From the NCBI GenBank assembly GCA_030433195.1, contig JAUIME010000014.1, forward strand, positions 1 to 20,628: 20,628 nucleotides of DNA, written 5' to 3'. Positions 14,516 to 20,628 of this stretch are shown here, in pieces. A program made the position numbers and the translations under genes. Each line of letters opens with the position of its first letter. The stretch's first letter is position 1. The notes beneath the pieces are model-generated. The model did not search any database. It was given only the letters and a program-made list of their open reading frames with translations, and was not told where the DNA came from. The stretch comes from a bacterium. GTDB taxonomy: Bacteria > Planctomycetota > JACOTG01 > JAUIME01.

Positions 14516-16114
14516 TCAGTCGTTCGCGACGGGGAGCCGGAAGCACGCGGCTTCGGACGCGTTGCGCACGAGCAAGTAGCGCCCGGCGAGCGCCGGCGGA
14601 TTCCACGTCTTTTCGTCGAAGACGTCGAAGCGCGTACGCTCGGTGTGCTCCTCGGGGTTCGGATCGATCAGCACGATGGCCCCTCGCTCGCTCGTGAGCA
14701 GCAGCACGTCGCCCACGAGGAGCATCTGGCCGTGGCCGTAGCGCCCGCCTTTCCACAGCCGATCGCCCGTCGCGAGGTCGACGCACGCGAGGATGCCGTC
14801 GTCCAGGCCGTAAAGCGCATCGTCGATCGCGAGGATGTTCGCGAACTTGGCCTTCATGCGACGTGATTCCCAGATCGTGCTCGCCGAGAATCGTCCGGCG
14901 TCGTCGCGCTCGATTTGGACGAGGTGGGCCCCGTTGCCGTAGCCCGTCGAGATCACGATGCGATTGCCGGGAAGCACGACCGGCATCGAGACGTGCACGT
15001 GGTCCGCGCTCCATGGATACGACCACAGGATCTCGCCCGTCGCGGCGTCGTGGCTCGTGACTTCGGACGCGTTGAAAATGAGGATCTGTCGCACCCCGCA
15101 GAGTGTCGCGAGCCGCGGGCTACTCCAGTGCGCCGGCTCGTTGCCGCGCGCCCAGCGGACCTCGCCCGTGGCGCGGTCGTAGGCGACGAGCGAGCGTCCG
15201 TTCGTGCCGCCGGCGCTGACCACGATGGTGTCGTCGACGAGCAACGGCGAGCCCGTGACCCCCCAATCGGGGATCGCGGCGTCGTTCGTTTCGAGGATGT
15301 CGACGGTCCACAGCAATCGTCCCGAGACCCGCTCGAAGGCGTTGAGAATTCCCGTCGCGCCGAGGGTGTAGACGTGCTCGCCGCCGATCGTGGGAGTCGC
15401 TCGGGGGCCGATTCCGCCCGCGGTCGTCTCGTAGCGCGCGCGGTCGCGGTGCGACCAGCGAACGTCACCTGTCAGCAGGTCGTAGCAGACGACCGCTTCG
15501 TCTTCCGCGTATTGTTCCTGCGTGATCGCATCGCGCCCCGCGACGGCGAACCCCGACCATCCCTCGCCGACCGGTCGCCGCCAGAGTTCTTCGGGCGGAT
15601 TCGCATCCCAGTCGGTGGCGAGAGCCGGACCGTCGAGCTTCCCGTCGCGACCGGGCGCGAAGAACTCCGGGAAGTCCGCGGCATCGGCGGGGACCGCGCG
15701 TTCGGGTGCAGAGGCGTCGGTCGTGCGCTCCGACTCGGGCAGCGCACGATCGACGGGATCGGCTTTCGCGGCGAAGCGCCACTCGAGAATCGGCATCAGG
15801 TCGCCCGTGACTCCGTTGACGCGCACCATCGCGACGAAGAGCGCGCCGAGGACGGCGAGACCGGCGACCGTCGCGAGGCGTACTCGCCACCGCAGCCGCG
15901 AGAGCGCGACGAGCCACGTGAACGCGAGCGCCGCGGCGATGGCCCCGAGCAGCATCGAGAGCATGTTGATCGACTGGCGGTCGTCGGTCGGGATCCGGGC
16001 GAGGACCACGATCGCGACGACGAGCGGCGCGACGAACACGGCGAGCGGCCACCATCGGATGCCGCGCGACGAGGAGCGTGGGGGATTCGGTTCGGCAGTG
16101 GGGGGCGTCGTCAT
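14516..16114 (-). CDS. Membrane-anchored PQQ-like beta-propeller protein
   Basis: The product has 532 aa from the ATG at 16114. The frame is open to a GTG at 16177, but the extension has no ribosome site and adds nothing recognisable; the site before 16114 is weak, so the start is tentative. A short cytoplasmic Pro-rich N-terminus is followed by three hydrophobic helices (about residues 21-42, 50-75, 80-102), after which the protein should be periplasmic. From about 130 on it matches a widespread membrane-anchored propeller family: PPEELWRRPVGEGWSGFAVAG, CYDLLTGDVRW, GGIGPRATPTIGGEHVYTLGATG, WGVTGSPLLVDD, AYDRATGEVRW, YGLDDGILACVDLATGDRLW and GRYGHGQMLLVGDVLLL. No catalytic motif is seen. It is probably a tethered scaffold or sensor facing the periplasm. 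It follows the binding-protein gene by 117 bp. Confidence 0.9.
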   Translation of the reverse strand: MTTPPTAEPNPPRSSSRGIRWWPLAVFVAPLVVAIVVLARIPTDDRQSINMLSMLLGAIAAALAFTWLVALSRLRWRVRLATVAGLAVLGALFVAMVRVNGVTGDLMPILEWRFAAKADPVDRALPESERTTDASAPERAVPADAADFPEFFAPGRDGKLDGPALATDWDANPPEELWRRPVGEGWSGFAVAGRDAITQEQYAEDEAVVCYDLLTGDVRWSHRDRARYETTAGGIGPRATPTIGGEHVYTLGATGILNAFERVSGRLLWTVDILETNDAAIPDWGVTGSPLLVDDTIVVSAGGTNGRSLVAYDRATGEVRWARGNEPAHWSSPRLATLCGVRQILIFNASEVTSHDAATGEILWSYPWSADHVHVSMPVVLPGNRIVISTGYGNGAHLVQIERDDAGRFSASTIWESRRMKAKFANILAIDDALYGLDDGILACVDLATGDRLWKGGRYGHGQMLLVGDVLLLTSERGAIVLIDPNPEEHTERTRFDVFDEKTWNPPALAGRYLLVRNASEAACFRLPVAND

Positions 16115-16231
16115 GTGCGAGCTCGTCGCGAGGTGCGCCGCGTGGCGCTCGAGGGCGGCGCCGCCGATGCGACGCACCGGTACGACGGTAGCATAGCGAC
16201 TCGACGCCCGCGCGATTCGCAGACTGTCGAT
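16115..16231 (-). other. Intergenic region with GC palindrome and possible -10
   Basis: The 117-bp gap between the solute-binding protein stop and the membrane-anchored propeller start includes a perfect 12-bp palindrome GGCGGCGCCGCC (16154-16165) and, on the minus strand, TATGCT (16195-16190) as a possible -10. No matching -35 was found at 16-18 bp. It may carry a promoter or only link cistrons; I see no gene in it. Confidence 0.3.
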
Positions 16232-17893
16232 TCAGCGTGGAGGCTCGACCGTGACGCGCGAGAGATCGAGTCCGTACCCGTGCGGACCGAGCTCGAGGCC
16301 CCGCACACGCACCGTCGTAATGGCGATGCGGTTGGGGATGTAAAGCGGCACGACGGCCGCTTGCTCGTCGACGAACTGCTGGATCGAGCGATAGCACGCG
16401 CGCCGCTCGTTCGATCCGGGCGCCAAGTCGAACGAATCCGTGATGCGACGCGTGAGCTCGGGGTGCGTATAGAACGGCAGCGTTTCGACCGCCGTCTTGA
16501 AGTCGGGGTTCGGCGCGAGGCGCGAGACGAGGGAAGCGTGAGGATCGTACGGCAGACCCCACGTGCGGGTGAGCAGGAGGTCGTAGCCGAGTCGATTCAC
16601 GCGATCGTATCCGGCCGTGCCCGGGAGTTGTCGCTCGACGCGGATCGGGATGCCGCGGTGCTCGAGCTGGCGGGCGATCTCGAACGCAGCGACGAGCAGG
16701 CCGACGTCGCGCCCCGAGACGAGGAGCGTGAGCTCGCGCTCGACGAGACCGGCCGGGGGAACGTCGGAAGCCGAGACGGTACTCGACGCGTCGGAGGCTT
16801 CCATCGGCCAATCCGCGACACCGGGTGCGAAGATCGTGCGGGCTTCCTCCGCGAACCCGTGCTCGGCGATGTCGACCAAGGCGCCGCGGTCGACGGTTCC
16901 CGCGACGAAACGTCGGGACGCGACGTCGTCGAACGGGGCGCGGTCGCTGCGGAAGACGAGGGTGACGACGGCCGAACCCGGCGTGCGCACGAGGCGGAAG
17001 CGTCGCGGATCCCTCGCGAGCATGCGCGCTTCGCCGCGCGGGATGGCGGGCGTCCAGCCTTCGACGATCGCGTCGACGTGTCCGCGTTCGAGCGCCCAGG
17101 TAAGGACGCCGTCCGGACGGACCGACGACGGGTAGATCTCGTACGAGAACGACTCGATCTGCGGCTTGGTCGCGTCGTACGCGTCGAATCGGCGATAGAC
17201 CGCGCGGCGCATCGGCTCGAAGCTCTCGAACACGAACGGTCCGGTGCCGATCAAGACCGCCGGTTCGGCGTCGCGCGGAGCGTCGGCGACCACGATCGAC
17301 ATCGGATTGACGAGCGTGAGATCTTCGAGCAGCGGGTAGGGCCGATCGAGCTCGAAACGCACCGTGCGGGCGTCTTGCGCTTCGATCGCGACGAGATGGT
17401 CGAACGCGCCGATGAAGCGATCTTCCACTCCGCCGAGACGAGCGAAGTGCGCGACCACTGCGTCGGCATCGCAGCGGCGACCGTCGTGGAACACGGCGCC
17501 GGGGCGCAGGGTCAGCGTGTAGACGAGGCCGTCGGGCGAGACGCTCCAAGCCGTCGCGAGCCCCGCGGTCGGTGCGCCGTGGCGGTCCATCCCGACGAGC
17601 GTCTCGAAGACCGGCGTCTTCGTGAGGAAGCCCCCTCCGTAGAAGAGCGGCGACGGTCGGTTTTCGTACTCGGGCCCGCTGCGCGGCCCGTAGACCACCC
17701 CAATCCGAAGTTCGGGATCGGCGGTGGGCGCGTTGGGAGCGGTCGGGTTCGGCGCGTCCTCGCTCGGTTGCGGCGTCGAGGGGGCGGTGGGAGTTTCGGT
17801 CGGCTGCGCGATCGCGGGCATCGTCACGAATGCGGCGAGCGAGATCGCGAGGAGCGTACGTAGTGGGGACGGGCTCATCGGGCGTGAGTTCAT
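16232..17893 (-). CDS. Periplasmic solute-binding protein, NikA/DppA family (SBP_bac_5)
   Basis: The product has 553 aa. Its signal peptide ends Ala27-Ile-Ala29 before Gln30, followed by a Pro/Thr/Ala-rich linker (30-61). Family 5 features follow: VFETLVGMDRHGAPTAGLATAW, VYTLTLRPGAVFHDGRRCDADAVVAHF, LIGTGPFVFESFEPMRRAVYRRFDAY and, near the end, RTWGLPYDPHASLVSRL with Trp445 and Tyr449. Such proteins bind peptides, nickel chelates or other small molecules and deliver them to a DppBCDF/NikBCDE importer. The Trp/Tyr region resembles NikA, but the following APNPDF is one residue shorter than the NikA segment holding its metal-contacting His and has no His, so NikA-like metal binding is doubtful. 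No importer permease or ATPase of the Dpp/Nik type lies in the window. The ATG at 17893 is preferred over the in-frame ATG at 17878, which has no ribosome site. Confidence 0.93.
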   Translation of the reverse strand: MNSRPMSPSPLRTLLAISLAAFVTMPAIAQPTETPTAPSTPQPSEDAPNPTAPNAPTADPELRIGVVYGPRSGPEYENRPSPLFYGGGFLTKTPVFETLVGMDRHGAPTAGLATAWSVSPDGLVYTLTLRPGAVFHDGRRCDADAVVAHFARLGGVEDRFIGAFDHLVAIEAQDARTVRFELDRPYPLLEDLTLVNPMSIVVADAPRDAEPAVLIGTGPFVFESFEPMRRAVYRRFDAYDATKPQIESFSYEIYPSSVRPDGVLTWALERGHVDAIVEGWTPAIPRGEARMLARDPRRFRLVRTPGSAVVTLVFRSDRAPFDDVASRRFVAGTVDRGALVDIAEHGFAEEARTIFAPGVADWPMEASDASSTVSASDVPPAGLVERELTLLVSGRDVGLLVAAFEIARQLEHRGIPIRVERQLPGTAGYDRVNRLGYDLLLTRTWGLPYDPHASLVSRLAPNPDFKTAVETLPFYTHPELTRRITDSFDLAPGSNERRACYRSIQQFVDEQAAVVPLYIPNRIAITTVRVRGLELGPHGYGLDLSRVTVEPPR

Positions 17894-17932
17894 GGTTCTC
17901 TCGTCAGGTTCGGGGAGTCGGGAATTCGGGGC

Positions 17933-17971
17933 GCGCCCGGGCGCACGCGAACGGGCACCCGGGCTCGGGTG
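17933..17971. other. Two inverted repeats between propeller and solute-binding genes
   Basis: The 81-bp intercistronic gap (17894-17974) contains a 12-bp perfect palindrome GCGCCCGGGCGC (17933-17944) and a 6-bp stem with 4-nt loop, CACCCG-GGCT-CGGGTG (17956-17971), the latter just after the upstream stop codon. No T-run follows on the minus strand. They could be a processing, mRNA-stability or weak attenuation element setting the relative levels of the two products. Confidence 0.35.
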
Positions 17972-17974
17972 ATC

Positions 17975-19297
17975 TCACTTCGCGACTTCGGTCGCGGGCG
18001 CACGATCCGACAGGCCGTAGCCGGGCGGGCGCGAGAGCAGGAAGATGCGGCCGCCGTAGCCCGAACCGATGAGCTCGGTGGTCGCGTTGCGTCCGTCGAG
18101 TTCGGCCGGCGCCAGCCAGTGGCCCTTGTCGCGATCTTCGAAGATCGTCTTCACGGTCCAGGTGTCGGCGCGACGTTCGAGCAACTCGACGCGACCGGAG
18201 TACCCGAACACGGCGACCGTTTCGACACTCGTGTCGGACGTGAACGTCCCGGGCGCAACGCCGCGCGGACCCTGCGGTCCGTAGTAGATCGTCTCGTGCT
18301 TCCACGAGTCGCCGCCCACTCGGAATCGCAGGACGCGACCGTCGTCGTGCGTGGCGTAGATCACGTCGGGTTCGCCTTCGCGCATCGGTCGTCGCGCGAG
18401 CCGGCCGAGTCCCATCGAGGCTTCGTAGACGGTGCGTGAATCGGGAGTGGCTCCGCCCGAGAACGTGAGGATGTCGAGGCGACCGTTGCGCGACGCCGTG
18501 AGGATCTCGGTGAATCCTGCGGAGTTCTTGCCGAGAACGAGAGCGTCGCGTACGCGGCCGGGCAGATCTTGGATCTTCGTCGACTCGAAGCGACCGTGCT
18601 CGCCGGTGGGCGTCACGCGCCACAGCCCGCCGGGCCTCGTGAAGACGAGAATCTCGTTGCCGTCGGTGACGGGATCGAGATTGCCGGAGAGGAGCGTATG
18701 AATCTCACGACCTTCGAAGCGCGCGATGCGCCGCGCGTCGACGCCGCCGTCCGGGTAGGACACGAGCATGTAGAGATTGCCGTTCTGACCGCCCGTGTAG
18801 AGCTCGCGCCCTTCGATGCGAGGATCGACGTCGTCGAACGCGAGTCCGCCGAGCCACTTCCCGTCGTGGACGACGTCGATCGGCGACCACTTGCCGCTGT
18901 AGCCGACCATGATCTTGCAGCGACCCGTATCGTCGAGGCCGATGATCTGCGGCGTGCCGTACGCTTCGAGCAGCGGCACCGCGCGAACGGTCCAGATCCC
19001 CGTCTTCCCGTTGTCGATGACTAACGAGGCATCCCATCCCTCAGCGGCCGGGAGGGGAACGTAGCGCTTGGTCGGATCGCCCGGTTCGTCCTTTGCCTTT
19101 GACGTTTCCTTCGACGGCGCCGCGGCGTCGGTCGCGCGTGTCGGTCGCCCTTCGTCGGCAGACTTGGCCCATCGCCGCGGCGGAGCTTCGTTCGTCTGCG
19201 CCCACGCGCACGCGCCGGGTAACGTCAGGCTCGTGGCGACCCCGATGACGATCGCGTGCCACACCGCCGCGCGTCGATTCGATTCGTTCGTTTGCAT
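17975..19297 (-). CDS. Secreted beta-propeller protein of non-PQQ (FG-GAP/VCBS-like) type
   Basis: The product has 440 aa. The start is supported by AGGAGG four bases upstream. A signal peptide (to Ala-Trp-Ala before Gln-Thr-Asn) and a charged, Lys/Glu/Asp-rich linker (to about residue 78) precede about seven repeats of a beta-propeller. Recurring units end in a G-x-(L/V)-x-x-(L/F) strand: GGQNGNLYMLVSY, FTRPGGLWRVTP, ASRNGRLDILTF, ATHDDGRVLRFRV, FGYSGRVELLERR and SGYGGRIFLLSRP. Several are preceded by an acidic loop such as DDVDPRIEGRELY and GNLDPVTDGNEIL, as in FG-GAP/VCBS-like blades. The W-ending PQQ motif of the other propellers here is missing. It lies between a TonB receptor (54 bp upstream) and a solute-binding protein (81 bp downstream), probably in one operon. 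Function is unknown; a substrate-handling or surface role is conceivable. Confidence 0.85.
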   Translation of the reverse strand: MQTNESNRRAAVWHAIVIGVATSLTLPGACAWAQTNEAPPRRWAKSADEGRPTRATDAAAPSKETSKAKDEPGDPTKRYVPLPAAEGWDASLVIDNGKTGIWTVRAVPLLEAYGTPQIIGLDDTGRCKIMVGYSGKWSPIDVVHDGKWLGGLAFDDVDPRIEGRELYTGGQNGNLYMLVSYPDGGVDARRIARFEGREIHTLLSGNLDPVTDGNEILVFTRPGGLWRVTPTGEHGRFESTKIQDLPGRVRDALVLGKNSAGFTEILTASRNGRLDILTFSGGATPDSRTVYEASMGLGRLARRPMREGEPDVIYATHDDGRVLRFRVGGDSWKHETIYYGPQGPRGVAPGTFTSDTSVETVAVFGYSGRVELLERRADTWTVKTIFEDRDKGHWLAPAELDGRNATTELIGSGYGGRIFLLSRPPGYGLSDRAPATEVAK

Positions 19298-19351
19298 GGA
19301 TCCTCCTGTCGTTGCCGCTCTTCGTGAAGTCGATTCGATGTCATCGGCGCG
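19298..19351 (-). other. Intercistronic spacer with strong Shine-Dalgarno
   Basis: The 54 bp between the TonB receptor stop and the propeller start contain AGGAGG, four bases before the ATG at 19297. No promoter-like pair or strong hairpin is visible, which supports co-transcription of the two genes. Confidence 0.5.
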
Positions 19352-20628
19352 TCAGAATCGGAACGTGAGTCCGGCCGACGCGTAGGCCTGCCGCGGGGCG
19401 CCGGCGACGAGCCCGCCGCCGAAGAAACCCCCGCGCGAGTGAACTTCCCACTCGCGATCGAAGAGGTTCGTCATGCCGACCGCGAGATCGAGAATCCCGT
19501 CTTCGGAGAGCGCGAGACTCTTCGCGACGCGGGCGTCCCACAGCGTCCATCCCGTGTTGAGTCCGAGCGTGCCGTCGTCATTCTCCTCGCGCGTGTTCGC
19601 ATCGTCGGAAAACGACTCGCCGACCGTCACGCCACCGACCGAGAACGTCCAGTCGTCGCGCTCGTAGCGCGCGCGCCACGTCGCTTTGTGGTCCCACGCA
19701 TACGGGACTTCGTTGCCGGAGTTGTCGCCGGACTTCAGCTCGGCGTCGGTGAACGTGATCGATCCCGAGATCGAGAATCCCTCGAGCGATTCGAAAACGT
19801 CGCCCGCGTACCAGTCGACCTCGACGTCGGTGCCGCGCGACACGATACGCCCGAGATTCTCGTAGAAGTCGTTGTAGAAGACGCCGAAGTCGTCGTACTC
19901 GACGCGCCAAAGGGCGAGCGCGGCGTCGAATCCTCCGACGCCTCGGAATCGCGTGCCGACTTCGGCGGTGCGGCCGAGCTCGAATTCGAGGTCGCCGTCG
20001 TTACGCGCGGAGCGAAAGCCCCAGACCTGCGGCGCGCGGAAGCCCTCGAAGTAGCTCGCGAAGACCGCCCACTCGTCGGTGAGCGTATACGACGCTCCGA
20101 TGCCGGGGAGAATGCGGAAGAACTCGTCCTCGAAGTCGAACCCCGTGATGTCGTCTTCCCCCTCGGCGGTCGGTACCCATTCCATGCGCGCTCCGAGCGT
20201 GATGTCGAGGTCTTCGACGGGTGAGAACGTGTCGTCGATGTGAGCCGACACGGTTTGGTACTGCGCATCGAGCTCGTTGATGCGCGTCCAGTTCTGCGAG
20301 TCGATCGGCTTCGTGCGCGTGGGCGAGTTGGGGAACAACTCCTGGTGAAATCGAACGCCCGCGAAGATCGTGTGCTCGGTGTCGAAGAGCTCGACGATGT
20401 GCTGCGTGCGGACCCCGGCGCCCGCGAAGTAGGCGACGTCGCGCGTCTGCCGCAGTTCCGTCGGATCGCCGAACTGGGGTCGCTGGCCCTTCAGGTCGCG
20501 CCCCGTGGCCGAGCCGTACACGAAGGCCTCGAGCCAGGCGTCCTCGTCGAGTTGCCGGTGATACACGGTGTCGAAGACGGTGCGGAAGCCCTCGAAGCGG
20601 TTGTCGGGACGGGCGTTTCCGAAGCGAT
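19352..20628 (-). CDS. TonB-dependent outer-membrane receptor (partial, N-terminus beyond right edge)
   Basis: The C-terminal 424 codons are visible, and the frame stays open to the right edge. The GTG at 20566 is an internal Val: in-frame residues upstream (RFGNARPDNRFEGFRTVFDTV) continue the barrel. The protein shows alternating beta-strands of a 22-strand barrel, for example TLGARMEWVPTAEG, LPGIGASYTLTDEWAVFASYFEGFRAPQ, AEVGTRFRG and YDDFGVFYNDFYENLGR. It ends AVGMTNLFDREWEVHSRG, then APRQAYASAGLTFRF with the terminal Phe typical of barrels inserted by the BAM complex. GFRAPQ and the NLFDREW motif are hallmarks of TonB-dependent receptors, with general resemblance to FecA-like siderophore receptors. 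These import metal chelates, vitamins or glycans using energy from TonB-ExbBD. The plug domain and TonB box lie outside the window, so the substrate cannot be inferred. It heads the minus-strand cluster. Confidence 0.93.
   Translation of the reverse strand, partial: RFGNARPDNRFEGFRTVFDTVYHRQLDEDAWLEAFVYGSATGRDLKGQRPQFGDPTELRQTRDVAYFAGAGVRTQHIVELFDTEHTIFAGVRFHQELFPNSPTRTKPIDSQNWTRINELDAQYQTVSAHIDDTFSPVEDLDITLGARMEWVPTAEGEDDITGFDFEDEFFRILPGIGASYTLTDEWAVFASYFEGFRAPQVWGFRSARNDGDLEFELGRTAEVGTRFRGVGGFDAALALWRVEYDDFGVFYNDFYENLGRIVSRGTDVEVDWYAGDVFESLEGFSISGSITFTDAELKSGDNSGNEVPYAWDHKATWRARYERDDWTFSVGGVTVGESFSDDANTREENDDGTLGLNTGWTLWDARVAKSLALSEDGILDLAVGMTNLFDREWEVHSRGGFFGGGLVAGAPRQAYASAGLTFRF

Noticed and set aside
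4587..16114. PQQ-dependent dehydrogenase activity for the propellers
   Set aside because: The blades share the W-ending motif of PQQ-like proteins, but I see no adjacent-Cys disulphide motif, catalytic Asp or calcium-site pattern of quinoprotein dehydrogenases, and no cytochrome or pqq genes. A BamB-like scaffold role fits better.
14915..17863. Open frame of 982 codons on the plus strand, opposite the membrane-anchored propeller and binding-protein genes
   Set aside because: It is rich in Arg, Asp, Glu and Val with no domain, signal or hydrophobic pattern, and spans two well-recognised genes and their gap. Strong G/C bias at third positions leaves the opposite strand open.
20564..20566. GTG as the start of the TonB receptor
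   Set aside because: The reading frame remains open and barrel-like up to the right edge, and a 404-aa receptor would lack the plug domain. The codon is an internal Val.

Overview
This window is very GC-rich and densely coding. Third codon positions are strongly G/C-biased, which leaves long open frames on the opposite strand of real genes. Most proteins carry export signals, and seven of the twelve genes encode beta-propellers, mostly of the PQQ-like/BamB-like kind. Large families of exported PQQ-like propellers, a glycosyltransferase with a conserved Cys-x-x-Cys start, propellers fused to Ig-like and LamG-like domains, and a ten-helix FtsX permease together suggest a Planctomycetota-type bacterium with a Gram-negative envelope. 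The assignment rests on protein style; no rRNA or marker gene is present.

Layout. (A) 1-3091, minus strand: two exported propeller genes joined by an ATGA stop/start overlap; the second runs off the left edge. (B) 3092-3255: divergent intergenic region. (C) 3256-10007, plus strand: a tightly coupled four-gene operon of GT4 glycosyltransferase, exported propeller, LolD/MacB-type ABC ATPase and ten-helix FtsX-like permease, with junctions of 4-nt overlap, 1-nt gap and 4-nt overlap. (D) 10167-11606, plus: another secreted propeller, probably with its own promoter. (E) 11607-11651: convergent junction. (F) 20628-11652, minus, in order of transcription: TonB-dependent receptor (partial), secreted propeller of a different type, NikA/DppA-type solute-binding protein, membrane-anchored propeller, two-domain propeller, and a Tat-exported SagB-like flavin nitroreductase that is probably a lipoprotein. 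The last two overlap by ATGA.

How the genes may work together. Almost everything except the glycosyltransferase and the ATPase is predicted to act in the membrane, periplasm or outer membrane. Operon C looks like an envelope system: a cytoplasmic sugar transferase, a mechanotransmission-type ABC transporter with no MacA-like adaptor or TolC in the window, and a propeller that could be the periplasmic partner. Cluster F combines outer-membrane uptake (TonB receptor) with a periplasmic binding protein but no inner-membrane importer in the window. No substrate can be read from the sequence.

No tRNA, rRNA, CRISPR array, insertion sequence, integrase or phage gene was seen. No gene-free stretch exceeds about 165 bp.
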